Of a stretch of DNA of 64,000 bases, positions 51,018 through 62,329 are shown one piece after another. The first letter of the stretch is position 1. Each line of letters opens with the position of its first letter. The translations under genes were made by a program, and so were the position numbers. The notes under the pieces are model-generated. The model searched no databases and was not told the DNA's origin. It was given only the letters and a program-made list of their open reading frames with translations. The DNA comes from Hymenobacter psychrotolerans DSM 18569 (lineage in GTDB: Bacteria > Bacteroidota > Bacteroidia > Cytophagales > Hymenobacteraceae), in assembly GCF_900142395.1 (NCBI RefSeq), contig NZ_FRAS01000003.1:62001-126000 (forward strand), written 5' to 3'.

Positions 51018-52172
51018 ATGCTAGCAATGGAATACCGTGGCCCCAAACGGGTCCGAGCCATTCAGAAACCCATGCCCGAAATAAAGCATCCGCAGGATGC
51101 CATTGTGCGGGTGTTGCGCACGTGTATCTGTGGGTCTGACCTGCATTTGTACAACGGCAATGTGCCCGATACCCGCGTAGGCTCCACATTTGGCCACGAG
51201 TTTATAGGCGAAGTAGTGGAAGTAGGCTCTGAAGTCACGAAGGTAAAAACCGGTGACCGGGTGATTGTGCCCTTCAATATTGCCTGCGGCGAGTGCCACT
51301 TCTGCCGCCAGGGCATGTTCGGCAACTGCCACGAATCGAATACTGAGGCGACGGCCGTAGGCGCCATTTTCGGCTACTCGCACACGGCGGGCGGCTTCGA
51401 TGGCGGCCAGGCAGAATATGCCCGCGTGCCGTATGCCAACGTCGGCCCAACCATCATTCCGGCCGACATGGACCTGGATGATGCCGTACTGCTCACCGAC
51501 GTAGTGCCGACCGGCTACCAGGCCGCCGAAATGGCCGGCATCCAGACCGGCGACACGGTAGTGGTGTTCGGGGCCGGCCCCATTGGTATCATGGCCGCGC
51601 GCTGCGCCTGGCTTTTCGGAGCGGGCCGCGTCATCATCATCGACCAGGAAGACTACCGGCTGGAGTTTGCCCGCAACTACTCGTACTGCGAGGCTTACAA
51701 CTTCAGGGAAATGAACGACCCGGTGGTGTTCATCAAGAAAATCACGGACTGGATGGGAGCCGACTGCGTAATTGACGCCGTAGGCGCCGAAGCCGCCGGC
51801 AACACCATGCAAACCGTTACAGGCCGCAAGCTGCTGCTGCAGGCCGGTTCAGCCACGGCGCTGCACTGGGCCATCAACTCGGTGAAGAAAGGTGGCGTGG
51901 TGAGCATCGTGGGCGTATACGGGCCTACCGACAACCTTATCCCGATTGGCAACGTGCTGAACAAGGGCCTTACTATCCGGGCCAATCAGGCCTCGGTGAA
52001 GCGCCTGCTCCCGCGCCTGATTGACCACGTGCAGAACGGCATCATCAACCCCAAAGGCCTGATTACGCACCGCCTGCCCCTGGAAGAAGTAGCCGACGGC
52101 TACCGCATGTTCTCCGCCAAGCTGGATAACAACATCAAGACCGTGCTGCTTCCTCCCACCGCTAACCAGTAA
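51018..52172 (+). CDS. Zinc-dependent medium-chain alcohol dehydrogenase
   Basis: The ATG at 51018 gives 384 residues. Catalytic-zinc ligands are Cys38 in CICGSDLHLY and His60 in FGHEFIGE. Structural-zinc cysteines are 90, 93, 96 and 104 in CGECHFCRQGMFGNC. The Rossmann motif is VVFGAGPIGIMAARCAWLFG. The family includes formaldehyde- and threonine-dehydrogenase-like enzymes. The insert near EATAVGAIFGYSHTAGGFDG is typical of the glutathione-independent formaldehyde dehydrogenase branch, so an aldehyde or alcohol of that type is the best guess. A small membrane protein gene follows after 12 bases. Confidence 0.9.
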   Translation: MLAMEYRGPKRVRAIQKPMPEIKHPQDAIVRVLRTCICGSDLHLYNGNVPDTRVGSTFGHEFIGEVVEVGSEVTKVKTGDRVIVPFNIACGECHFCRQGMFGNCHESNTEATAVGAIFGYSHTAGGFDGGQAEYARVPYANVGPTIIPADMDLDDAVLLTDVVPTGYQAAEMAGIQTGDTVVVFGAGPIGIMAARCAWLFGAGRVIIIDQEDYRLEFARNYSYCEAYNFREMNDPVVFIKKITDWMGADCVIDAVGAEAAGNTMQTVTGRKLLLQAGSATALHWAINSVKKGGVVSIVGVYGPTDNLIPIGNVLNKGLTIRANQASVKRLLPRLIDHVQNGIINPKGLITHRLPLEEVADGYRMFSAKLDNNIKTVLLPPTANQ

Positions 52173-52184
52173 CGCCGCCCCACC

Positions 52185-52712
52185 ATGGAAAATAAAACGA
52201 TTGACCCCAAGCAGATCAAGGGCTGGGGCATAGATGCCGACCCGAAGAACGACCCTACCTACCCCATGCGGGACCGGATGAACGTGGGCGAAGACCCCGA
52301 CAACAAGCACCGGCCCACGCAGCAGCCTACCCACCAGGTGGAAAAGCTCCGCTCGATTGAGCGCCCCAACATATCAGCGGTGTACGGCACTACTGTCCCG
52401 CCACAAGGCCTGAGCGGCATGATCCGGCGGCTAGCCTTCAAGTACAGCGAAAACCGCTACCGCCACTGGCTCCCCCTCATTGTTGCCGACCGGGTAAGCG
52501 TGGTAGAAGGCATCCTGGATGATCTGGTGCACGGCCACGTGCCAAACATCTACGCCGAGAAAGGCTATCCTGTGGAGTGGAAGCACAACCGCACGGCGTT
52601 TATTGCCAAAATGGCCACCATTGGGCTGGTCACGGCGGGCGTAATTGCCATCCTCAGTTCGGGCAAAAGCGAGAAGAAGTCTAAGAAAAAAGACTACCTC
52701 AGCCGCTACTAG
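52185..52712 (+). CDS. Hypothetical membrane-anchored protein coupled to the alcohol dehydrogenase
   Basis: This 175-residue protein starts 12 bases after the dehydrogenase stop, so they share an operon. The N-terminal 60 residues are polar and Pro/Asp-rich (IKGWGIDADPKNDPTYPM). A globular middle (SGMIRRLAFKYSENRYRHWL, VADRVSVVEGILDDLVHGHV) precedes one membrane helix (139-158) and a Lys/Ser tail (EKKSKKKDYLSRY). I do not recognise the family. The linkage suggests it helps or anchors the dehydrogenase. Confidence 0.7.
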   Translation: MENKTIDPKQIKGWGIDADPKNDPTYPMRDRMNVGEDPDNKHRPTQQPTHQVEKLRSIERPNISAVYGTTVPPQGLSGMIRRLAFKYSENRYRHWLPLIVADRVSVVEGILDDLVHGHVPNIYAEKGYPVEWKHNRTAFIAKMATIGLVTAGVIAILSSGKSEKKSKKKDYLSRY

Positions 52713-52744
52713 CCACTCTGTAGCTACTAACTCTAACTGCATAC

Positions 52745-52779
52745 AAAAGAGCCCTCCGCTGCTAGCGGAGGGCTCTTTT
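52745..52779. terminator. Bidirectional intrinsic terminator
   Basis: AAAAGAGCCCTCCGCT pairs with AGCGGAGGGCTCTTTT around a short loop, between the convergent genes ending at 52712 and 52801. Confidence 0.88.
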
Positions 52780-52800
52780 GTTTCATGGTGGGGTGCGGAC

Positions 52801-54726
<1,926 letters not shown>

Positions 54727-54804
54727 GGGAGAAAGGTGATGGGTGAAGGGGTGATGAGGTGAATCGTGACAGGTGACAGGTAAATGGTGCTGGGGTGCTG
54801 GGGG

Positions 54805-54922
54805 CTGTCATCCTGAGCAGAGCGAAGGGCCTTATTACGTTTGAGTAATCACCGGATGGAATCGTTCCGGCGTGGTAAGGTCCTTCGTCGCCGCTTGATG
54901 CGCGGAATGCTCAGGAGGACAG
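54805..54922. repeat. Long imperfect hairpin of the GTCATnCnGAGC family, copy 3
   Basis: CTGTCATCCTGAGC at 54805 pairs with GCTCAGGAGGACAG ending at 54922, and AAGGGCCTTATTACG pairs with CGTGGTAAGGTCCTT inside. The right arm provides the last codons and stop of the PrpE-like gene at 54911. Relatives are at 34791 and 44849. Confidence 0.8.
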
Positions 54923-57082
54923 GTTCGGCTGCTCGAAGGCCTGGCCGATGCCCCGGCGGCCGAACACAGCCCCGATTTCCGTCAGTATGGCGGGGTCATC
55001 GATGGTGGAAGGTACGGTGAACTGCTCGCCATCAGCGAGCTGGCGCAGGGTTTTGCGCAGGATTTTGCCGGAGCGGGTTTTGGGCAGCCGCTTCACTACG
55101 GCCGCCTGCCGGAAGCTGGCCACCGCCCCAATATGGCTGCGAATCTGGCCGATCAGCTCCTGCTCCAGCTGCTCCTCTCCCACCTTCTGGCCATCTTTGA
55201 GCACCACGAGGCCCACCGGGCGCTGGCCCCGCAGCTCGCAGGCTATACCCAGCACGGCGCACTCGGCCACGGCCGGATGGGCCGCCAGAATTTCCTCCAT
55301 TTCGCCGGTGCTGAAGCGGTGCCCGGCCACGTTGATAACGTCATCAACGCGGCCCATGATGAACAGGTGGCCGCTGGGGGCGCGGTAGCCCCCGTCGCCG
55401 GAGAGGTAGTAGCCCGGAAACGTGTCGAGGTAGCCGCGCTGAAAGCGGGCATCGTCCTGCCAGAGCGTGGGCAGGCAGCCGGGCGGCAGCGGCAGGCGCA
55501 CCGCTACCAGGCCGGTGGTGCCGGCCGGCACGGGCTGGCCGGCTTCGTCCAGAATCTGCACGTCGTAGCCGGGCACGGGGAAGCCGGCGCTGCCGGCCAG
55601 GGGCGCGGGCATATCCGCGAGGCCCGTGAGGGTCGCCAGCATGGGCCAGCCCGATTCGGTCTGCCACCAATGGTCAATCACGGGCACGCCCAGCGTGTGG
55701 CCGGCCCACTCGTAGGTGGCGGGGTCGCACCGCTCGCCGGCCAGAAACAGGCAGCGCAGGTGGCGAAGGTCGTAGCGGCGCACCAGCTCCCCGTCGGGGT
55801 CTTCCTTCTTGATGGCCCGGATGGCGGTGGGCGCCGTGAACATCACGCGGGCCTTGTACTCGGCGAGCAGGCGCCAGAACGTGCCGGCATCGGGCGTGCG
55901 CACGGGCTTGCCCTCAAACAGAATAGTGGTGCAGCCGTGCAGCAGCGGCCCGTACACGATGTAGCTGTGGCCCACAGCCCAGCCAATATCGGAGCCGGTG
56001 AAGAGGGTTTCGCCGGGCTCCAGCCCATAAATGGCCGACATGCTGTACTTCAGGGCCACGGCGTGGCCGCCGTTGTCGCGCACCACGCCCTTGGGCTTGC
56101 CGGTGGTGCCGGAGGTATAGAGAATGTAGAGCGGGTCGGTGGCATCGAGCGGCACGGCCTCCACGGGCGCGGCCTGCAGCAGCTCCCGAAAATCCACGTC
56201 GCGGGTACCGGTCCGGTTGTCCTCGGAGGACAACGGTTGGTCCTCCGAGGACAACGGTTGGTCCTCCGAAGTGGTCGGATGGTCCTCTGAACATATCCGG
56301 TTGTCCTTCGAGGACGTCTGGTTGTCCTCCGAACCTATCCGGTTGTCCTCCGAACCTATCTGGTTGTCCTCTGAACCTATCCGGTTGTCCTCTGAACCTA
56401 TCCGGTTGTCCTCGGAGGACAACCGATGGTCGTTGGTGGGGTGCGGGCGCAGGTCGGCAAGGCAAAAGTCGCGCTGCGCCACTACCACGTAGTCGGGTTT
56501 GTGGGTGGCCTGCGCCACGGCGGCCTCCACGAGGGGCTTGTAGGGCACGGGCTTGTCGAACTCCATGCCGGCGGAGGCGCAGATGAGCACGCGGGGCCGG
56601 GCATCATCAATGCGGATAGCCAGCTCGGGCGGCGCAAAGCCCCCAAACACCACCGAATGCACCGCCCCCAGCCGGGCGCAGGCCAGCATGGCCACCACGG
56701 CCTCGGGCATGTTGGGCATATACACAATGACCCGGTCGCCTTTCGCTACGCCCAGCTCGCGCAGGCCGCCCGCGCACCGGGCCGTGAGGTCGAGCAGCTC
56801 GCGGTAGGTGTAGGCGCGCCTGGTGCCGGTCACGGGCGAGTCGTAGAGCAGGGCGGGCTGCTCGGCGCGGCCGTTCTGCACGTGGTAGTCGAGGCAGAGC
56901 CAGGCGGTGTTGAGCTGCCCGCCCCGAAACCAGCGGTAGAAGCCGGTGGCGGGGTCCTGGCTCAGGACGGGGCGGGGCGGCTCCCGGAACCAGGTCAGCT
57001 GCCGGGCCTCGCCGGCCCAGAAGGCATCGGGGTCGGCGAGGCTGGCGGCGTGCGCGGCAGCGTAGGAAGTGGCAGGTTTCAT
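54911..57082 (-). CDS. prpE: PrpE-like propionyl-CoA synthetase with 21-bp repeat insert
   Basis: The ATG at 57082 gives 723 residues, longer than typical PrpE. Motifs are present: KGDRVIVYMPNMPEAV, P-loop YTSGTTGKPKGVV, DHWWQTESGWP, YLSGDGGYR and the lysine region KTRSGKILRKTLRQLADG. It should activate propionate or a similar acid. Residues about 221-290 form ten heptads of the SSEDNRI type, encoded by a 21-bp tandem repeat at 56213-56422, inserted before the P-loop. The C-terminal codons fall in a hairpin repeat. The insert may be a tolerated surface loop. Confidence 0.9.
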   Translation of the reverse strand: MKPATSYAAAHAASLADPDAFWAGEARQLTWFREPPRPVLSQDPATGFYRWFRGGQLNTAWLCLDYHVQNGRAEQPALLYDSPVTGTRRAYTYRELLDLTARCAGGLRELGVAKGDRVIVYMPNMPEAVVAMLACARLGAVHSVVFGGFAPPELAIRIDDARPRVLICASAGMEFDKPVPYKPLVEAAVAQATHKPDYVVVAQRDFCLADLRPHPTNDHRLSSEDNRIGSEDNRIGSEDNQIGSEDNRIGSEDNQTSSKDNRICSEDHPTTSEDQPLSSEDQPLSSEDNRTGTRDVDFRELLQAAPVEAVPLDATDPLYILYTSGTTGKPKGVVRDNGGHAVALKYSMSAIYGLEPGETLFTGSDIGWAVGHSYIVYGPLLHGCTTILFEGKPVRTPDAGTFWRLLAEYKARVMFTAPTAIRAIKKEDPDGELVRRYDLRHLRCLFLAGERCDPATYEWAGHTLGVPVIDHWWQTESGWPMLATLTGLADMPAPLAGSAGFPVPGYDVQILDEAGQPVPAGTTGLVAVRLPLPPGCLPTLWQDDARFQRGYLDTFPGYYLSGDGGYRAPSGHLFIMGRVDDVINVAGHRFSTGEMEEILAAHPAVAECAVLGIACELRGQRPVGLVVLKDGQKVGEEQLEQELIGQIRSHIGAVASFRQAAVVKRLPKTRSGKILRKTLRQLADGEQFTVPSTIDDPAILTEIGAVFGRRGIGQAFEQPNLSS
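56213..56422. repeat. 21-bp tandem repeat in frame within the PrpE-like gene
   Basis: Ten units of exactly 21 bases read GGTTGTCCTCYGAACCTATC-like on the plus strand. Several carry the palindrome TCCTCGGAGGA or TCCTCCGAGGA. On the coding strand they give heptapeptides such as SEDNRIG. The period equals that of the unrelated intergenic repeat at 30250. Confidence 0.92.
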
Positions 57083-57123
57083 GGCGGCGTGGGAATTGGG
57101 GTGAGGCAGACAGGAAACGAGGA

Positions 57124-57501
57124 TCAGACGGGCGTAGCGAGCAGCTCTTTCACTTTTTCCATGAGCTGGCGGGTGCTGAAGGGCTTGGGAATGTAGAGGT
57201 CGGCCCCCACTTCGTAGCCTTTCTGAATATCGGCCTCCTTGCTCTTGGCCGACAGGAAAATGACGCGGGTACCGGCGCGGCCGGGGTGCTGCCGGATGTG
57301 GCGGCACACCTGGTAGCCATCTACGTCGGGCATCATAATATCGAGCAGCACCACGTCGAAGGCGCTGTGGTCTACGGCTTCCAGGGCCTCGGTACCGTTG
57401 CGCGCAATACTGACCTGGTAGCCGTTTTTGCGCATCAGAAATTCGAGCGACATCACAATGTTGGGCTCGTCATCGACAATGAGAATGTGGGGCGTCGGCA
57501 T
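57124..57501 (-). CDS. Single-domain response regulator (CheY-like)
   Basis: The ATG at 57501 gives 125 residues, one receiver domain only: acidic DDE near the start, phospho-acceptor Asp in VVLLDIMMPDVDG, Thr/Ser in FLSAKSKEAD and Lys in YIPKPFST. It has no DNA-binding domain. It lies between the PrpE-like enzyme and the symporter-kinase on the same strand, so it is the likely phosphorylation partner of that kinase. Because typical CrbR-type regulators carry a LuxR-type output domain, another protein must relay the signal here. Confidence 0.92.
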   Translation of the reverse strand: MPTPHILIVDDEPNIVMSLEFLMRKNGYQVSIARNGTEALEAVDHSAFDVVLLDIMMPDVDGYQVCRHIRQHPGRAGTRVIFLSAKSKEADIQKGYEVGADLYIPKPFSTRQLMEKVKELLATPV

Positions 57502-57582
57502 GAGCAAATGGTTTGTTTTCGGGTGGACGGGCAGGATTGGAGCGGGTTGGGCGGTACGGGTGGGGCGAGTAGAGCAGGTCGG

Positions 57583-60333
57583 TTATTCTTGCACGGGCAG
57601 CTCGATGGAGAAGCGGGCACCCTGCTCAGGCTGGCTCTCGACCCAGATGCGGCCGGCGTGCAGCTCTACTATTTTGCGGGTGATGGCCAGGCCCAGGCCG
57701 GAGCCTTCGGGCTTGCGCGTGGTCTGGTTGCGGGCCTGGAAAAACTTGTCGAAGATGAGCTGGTGAAACTCGGGCGCAATGCCCTTGCCGTTGTCCTGCA
57801 CCCAGATGCGCAGGCTGGCGGCATCGGCCAGGGCCACCACCCCAATGCGCCCGCTGCCATCGGCGCGGCACGACTTGATGGCGTTGGAAAGCAGGTTGAC
57901 GAGCACCTGCATCAGCCGGTCCCGGTCGCCGGGCAGGCGGGGCAGGCCGGGCGGCACGGCCAGATCCAGCTGAATCTGCTTGTCGCGCAGCAGCTGGCCC
58001 ACGGCTTCCAGGGCATCGGTTATCACATCGGCTACGTCAACGGGGCTCTTTTCCAGCGTCGCCTTCCCCGACTCAAATTTCTCCAGGTCCAGCACCAGCG
58101 TAATCAGCCGGCTCAGCCGCTCCGATTCCCTGGTGATGGTGAGCAGGAAGCGTTGCCGCTCCTCGTCTTCCAGGTCGGGGTTGTCGGACAGGATTTCGGA
58201 CAGGGCCCGGATGCTGGTGAGCGGGGTGCGCAGCTCGTGCGTGACGGTGTAGAGGAATTCGTCTTTGTGCTGGTCCAGTTCCTGGAGCTGGTCGTAGGCG
58301 GCCTGCAGCTCCTGGGTGAGGCGCTGGAGCTGGCGCTGCTGCTTCTGCAGCTGGCGGTTGGCCTCCAGCAACTGCTGGCTTTCCTTGAGAATGCCCACTA
58401 CGTTGTCGAAGCTGATGTCTTCGGCCGCGACGGAGGTGCGCAGCAGCAGCCGCGCCGAAGCGGGCCCGATGGAGCCGGCCAGCAGCTTTTCGGCGTAGGC
58501 CAGCAGGCGCGGGTCGGCCTGGGGCGGCGTGAGGTCGTCGGTGGCGTGGGCCTCCGGAAACCGGTCCTGGAAGGCACGCAGGGCTTGGTTGGTGCGCTTT
58601 TTCCCCAGAAACCCGGTCAGCAGGGCCCGCACGTCGGGCAGCGGGGCGGCGCTCTGCCAGCCGGCCGGCCCCTCGAAACCCGTGCCGCTGCGGAACACGT
58701 CCACGAACACATGGGCCTGGTGCTGCTCCAGCGCCGAGGGCTCGCGCAGCAGCGACACGCCCACGTAGAGGCCCAGGTTGAAAAACCAGCTCCAGAACAG
58801 CCCGTGCGAGAGGTAGTCGAGGCCTTCGAGGCCGAACAGCGCAAACGGCCGCAGCCAGCTCCACCCGAACAGCCCCTCATTCAGCACCGTTTCGGGCAGC
58901 AGATCGGGCCCCACCATGGTGGGCAGCACCAGCGTGAAAAACCACACCACGAAGCCCGCCAGCATGCCGGCCGTAGCGCCCTGCCGGGTGCCGCCCTTCC
59001 AGTAGAGGCCGCCCAGCACCACCGGCACAAACTGCGCCACCGCCGCAAACGACACCAGCCCGATATTGACCAGCGGCAGCAGGTGCCCCACGGCCGCGTA
59101 GTAGCCGTAGGCCAGCAGCAGCACCAGCACCACGGCCAGCCGGCGGCTCTGCAGGGCCACCTGGCTGAGGTAGGCAAACCAACGGGCGCCTTCCGCCCGC
59201 GCCGTCGGAATCCGGACCAGCAGGGGCATCAGCAGGTGGTTGCTCATCATCACGCTCAGGGCAATGGTTTCGACGATAATCATGGACGACGCGGCTGAGA
59301 GCCCGCCCAGGTAGATGAGCAGCGCCAGCCACGGATGCCCGGCCTGCAGCGGCAGCGCCAGCACAAACGTGTCGGCGTCGAGGCGGCCGGTGCCTTCCAG
59401 CAGCCGCCCGCCAAAGGCCAGCGGCAGCACAAACAGGTTGATGACGATGAGGTAGAGCGGAAACAGCCACATGGCCTTGCGCAGGTGGTCCTCATTCACA
59501 TTCTCGACCACGGACACCTGAAACTGGCGGGGCAGCAGCAGAATGGCGGCCATGCTCAGAATCAGGAGCGTGAACCACTGCGCGCCGCTGGTGCCGGCCC
59601 CGTGCAGCGTGAACAGGCGGCTCAGGTCAGGCACGGCGGCAGCCCGCTCAAACACGTCCGTAAACCCATCGAACAGCCCGTAGGTGACGAACAGGCCCGC
59701 CGCCAGAAACGCTACCAGCTTCACCAGGCTTTCCAGGGCCACAGCCAGCACCATGCCCTCGTGCCGCTCGGTAGCTTCCACGGAGCGCACCCCGAAGATG
59801 ATGGTGAAAAAGGCCAGCGCCACGGTGGTGTAGAACGCCGAGCCGGCCGCCGCGGCGTCTGCCACGGGCAGGCTCAGCGCATTCACGGGCTTGGTCAGGA
59901 TGTCGAAGGAAACCGCAATGGCTTTGATCTGCAGCGAAATGTAGGGCACGATGCCCAGCACGCACACCACCGTCACGAGGGCCCCGAGCCAGGCACTTTT
60001 GCCGTAGCGCGCCGAAATGAAGTCGGCAATGGACGTGAGGCGCTGCAGCCGGCAGATGCGGATGATTTTGCGCAGTACCAGCCACGCGGCGGGCGCCATG
60101 AGCGTAGGTCCCAGATAAATACCCACGAACTCCAGCCCGAAATGCGCGGCCCGCCCCACCGAGCCGTAGTACGTCCAGGCGGTGCAGTATACGGCCATGC
60201 TGAGGGCGTATACATAGGGGTTGCTCACGAGGCTCCGCTGCCCCGAACCGGCCCGCCGCTCCGCCGCATACGCCACCCCAAACAGCAAAGCCAGGTAGCC
60301 GAACGAAAAGCCGATGACAAGCAGAGTGAACAC
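57583..60333 (-). CDS. Sodium:solute symporter-histidine kinase fusion (CrbS/CbrA type)
   Basis: A GTG at 60333 (or TTG at 60363) gives about 916 residues. The N-terminal part has about 13 membrane helices of the SLC5/SSS fold (ALSMAVYCTAWTYYGSVGRA, LTSIADFISARYGKSAWLGA). A STAC-like segment follows (LLAYAEKLLAGSIGPASARL), then a coiled coil and a kinase domain with His699 in VTHELRTPLTSI, NLLSNAIKS, DNGKGIAPEF and GSGLGLAITRK. In other bacteria such fusions sense short-chain acids and control acs. Its position between the synthetases and transporters fits this. Confidence 0.93.
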   Translation of the reverse strand: MFTLLVIGFSFGYLALLFGVAYAAERRAGSGQRSLVSNPYVYALSMAVYCTAWTYYGSVGRAAHFGLEFVGIYLGPTLMAPAAWLVLRKIIRICRLQRLTSIADFISARYGKSAWLGALVTVVCVLGIVPYISLQIKAIAVSFDILTKPVNALSLPVADAAAAGSAFYTTVALAFFTIIFGVRSVEATERHEGMVLAVALESLVKLVAFLAAGLFVTYGLFDGFTDVFERAAAVPDLSRLFTLHGAGTSGAQWFTLLILSMAAILLLPRQFQVSVVENVNEDHLRKAMWLFPLYLIVINLFVLPLAFGGRLLEGTGRLDADTFVLALPLQAGHPWLALLIYLGGLSAASSMIIVETIALSVMMSNHLLMPLLVRIPTARAEGARWFAYLSQVALQSRRLAVVLVLLLAYGYYAAVGHLLPLVNIGLVSFAAVAQFVPVVLGGLYWKGGTRQGATAGMLAGFVVWFFTLVLPTMVGPDLLPETVLNEGLFGWSWLRPFALFGLEGLDYLSHGLFWSWFFNLGLYVGVSLLREPSALEQHQAHVFVDVFRSGTGFEGPAGWQSAAPLPDVRALLTGFLGKKRTNQALRAFQDRFPEAHATDDLTPPQADPRLLAYAEKLLAGSIGPASARLLLRTSVAAEDISFDNVVGILKESQQLLEANRQLQKQQRQLQRLTQELQAAYDQLQELDQHKDEFLYTVTHELRTPLTSIRALSEILSDNPDLEDEERQRFLLTITRESERLSRLITLVLDLEKFESGKATLEKSPVDVADVITDALEAVGQLLRDKQIQLDLAVPPGLPRLPGDRDRLMQVLVNLLSNAIKSCRADGSGRIGVVALADAASLRIWVQDNGKGIAPEFHQLIFDKFFQARNQTTRKPEGSGLGLAITRKIVELHAGRIWVESQPEQGARFSIELPVQE

Positions 60334-60421
60334 GGAAGCAGAAGGGAATGAGTGAAGAAGCAATAGAAAACAACCGGGCCTACTGTCCCGGGCTACGCGC
60401 CAGCGGGAGTAGCCGGAGCGC

Positions 60422-60637
60422 TCATTTGGGCCGCACCAGCAGCCCCGTCAGCAGCACCAGCGCGCACCAGGCCAGCAGCACATACAGGTAGAGCACGGGC
60501 ACCCCTCCTACCCGGCCGTCGTGGTCGAAGACGGCCAGCAGCGGGAAGTTGAGCAGCACGCCAAACAGCAAGGACACGAACAGCAGGCGCTGGCCGCGCC
60601 GCTGCTCCGGACGCTCCTGGGTGGGAATCGGGGCCAT
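60422..60637 (-). CDS. Small two-helix membrane protein next to the symporter-kinase
   Basis: The ATG at 60637 gives 71 residues with two hydrophobic segments (LLFVSLLFGVLLNFPLLAVF and YVLLAWCALVLLTGLLV). The order and size recall the small membrane partners often encoded beside SSS-type transporters, but the family cannot be fixed from sequence. The gene is 59 bases upstream of the kinase start at 60363 or 89 from 60333, in the same direction, so it is likely in the same operon. Confidence 0.7.
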   Translation of the reverse strand: MAPIPTQERPEQRRGQRLLFVSLLFGVLLNFPLLAVFDHDGRVGGVPVLYLYVLLAWCALVLLTGLLVRPK

Positions 60638-60687
60638 ATAAGTAGTTGGTAGAAATCTGAGGGTGGGCAATAGCGCCCCGGCAACAT

Positions 60688-60724
60688 AATAAAGTCCGCC
60701 GAACCAACGGCCCGGCGGACTTTA
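60688..60724 (-). terminator. Terminator hairpin between MFS and downstream operon
   Basis: ATAAAGTCCGCCG pairs with CGGCGGACTTTAT around AACCAACGGCC. It follows the MFS gene end on the minus strand. Confidence 0.65.
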
Positions 60725-60744
60725 TGGACAAAGCAGCCTGCGGG

Positions 60745-62271
60745 CTATTTCGTGTCGCCGGAAGTCTCATCCATCAGCTTCACGTTGCGCACGTCCTTCA
60801 TCATCGCCTGCCCGATAAACCAGCAGAGCAAGGCAATACCCACCGGATACACGAGGCCCGCCAGGGTGCTGTGCTCCTTGATGAACGGCGTATCGGAGGC
60901 GGCGGCGCGCAGCGTGAGGGCCGTGGCAATCAGCGGCACGAAGCCCCCGAATACGCCGTTGCCGATGTGGTAGGGCAACGACAACGAGGTATAGCGCACT
61001 TTGGTCGGGAACAGCTCTACTAGGTAGGCCGCAATCGGGCCGTAGGCCATTGTTACGAAAAGCACCAGGCAGAACGTGAGGGCCGTCATGGCAAACAGGT
61101 TGGGGTCGAGGGCCTTCATCACGGCGGGCACGGCTTTGCCGGTAGCATCCACGGTGGCGGCGGTAACTTCCGTGAGCGGGCCGGCAAACTGCTTGAGGCC
61201 GTAGAAAATCGGGAACGTAAACAGCGCCCCGCACAGCAGGCCCATCATAATGATTTTCTTGCGACCAATCCGGTCAGAAAGCGAGCCGAAATACACGAAG
61301 AACGGCGTGGCCAGCACCAGCGCAATACACAGCACGAGGCTGGCGTCTACCAGGTCCAGCTTGAGCGTATTCTGCATAAAGGAGTAGGCGTAGAACTGGC
61401 CGGTGTACCACACCACGCCCTGGCCCATGGTAGCGCCGAACAGCGAAATCAGCACCAGGCGGCGGTTTACGGGGTTCACGAACGACTCGCGCAGCGGGTT
61501 GGCGCTGGTTTTGCCCTCCGACTTGGCTTTGGCAAACAGCGGCGACTCGTGCAGCTTGCGGCGGATGTAGTAGGAGGCAATAACGAGCAGGCCCGAGAGC
61601 AGGAACGGAATGCGCCAGCCCCACTCCTTGAAGGCCACTTCGCCCATGGTTTTGCGCGTGATGATAATCACGAGAATGCTCAGCAGCAGGCCGGCCGTCG
61701 CCGTTATCTGGATGAAGCTGGTGTAGTAGCCGCGCTTGTTGTCCGGCGAGTGCTCGGCCACGTAGGTGGTGGCCCCGCCGTACTCGCCGCCCAGCGCCAG
61801 GCCCTGTAGCAGGCGCAGAATGGTCACGATGACGGGCGCGGCAATGCCAATCTTGTCGTAGCTCGGAATCAGGCCCGTCACGAACGTAGCCCCGCCCATA
61901 ATAAGCAGCGTGAGCAGAAACGTGTACTTGCGCCCGATCATGTCGCCGATGCGCCCGAAGAACAGCGCCCCGAACGGCCGCACCACAAAGCCGGCCCCGA
62001 ACACGGCCAGCGTCCCGAGGATGGTGTCCTCAATCTTGCCCGTAGACCCGAACAGCACCGGCCCGATAATGGCCGCCAACGAGCCGAAAATGTAGAAGTC
62101 GTACCACTCAATAACGGTTCCGACGGACGAGGCCGTAATTACCTGCCAGATCTTACTGGTCGAAACCGCGTTGTTGTCGTGCGCTATGGCATCGTCGGCA
62201 CCACTGCCGCCGGCCAGGGGCGCGGCTCCGGCATATGCGGCAGCGTCGCGCTGAGGAAGGTTGTCTTTCAT
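60745..62271 (-). CDS. MHS-family metabolite:H+ symporter (MFS)
   Basis: This 508-residue transporter starts at an ATG at 62271. The metabolite:proton symporter subfamily is shown by the first-helix ASSVGTVIEWYDFYIFGSLA, the loop GRIGDMIGRKYTFLLTLL (GxxxDxxGRR-type motif A), RLLQGLALGGEYGG and a second copy LSDRIGRKKIIM. About 12 helices are present. The polar N-terminus of 35 residues contains Ala/Gly repeats. Members carry acids such as citrate, alpha-ketoglutarate, shikimate or acetate. Position suggests a short-chain carboxylate. Confidence 0.92.
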   Translation of the reverse strand: MKDNLPQRDAAAYAGAAPLAGGSGADDAIAHDNNAVSTSKIWQVITASSVGTVIEWYDFYIFGSLAAIIGPVLFGSTGKIEDTILGTLAVFGAGFVVRPFGALFFGRIGDMIGRKYTFLLTLLIMGGATFVTGLIPSYDKIGIAAPVIVTILRLLQGLALGGEYGGATTYVAEHSPDNKRGYYTSFIQITATAGLLLSILVIIITRKTMGEVAFKEWGWRIPFLLSGLLVIASYYIRRKLHESPLFAKAKSEGKTSANPLRESFVNPVNRRLVLISLFGATMGQGVVWYTGQFYAYSFMQNTLKLDLVDASLVLCIALVLATPFFVYFGSLSDRIGRKKIIMMGLLCGALFTFPIFYGLKQFAGPLTEVTAATVDATGKAVPAVMKALDPNLFAMTALTFCLVLFVTMAYGPIAAYLVELFPTKVRYTSLSLPYHIGNGVFGGFVPLIATALTLRAAASDTPFIKEHSTLAGLVYPVGIALLCWFIGQAMMKDVRNVKLMDETSGDTK

Positions 62272-62329
62272 GACTGATTGGTGGGGTGTTGGAATAGTGG
62301 TGAAAGGCAGCGTGAGGCACCTGCAGCGG

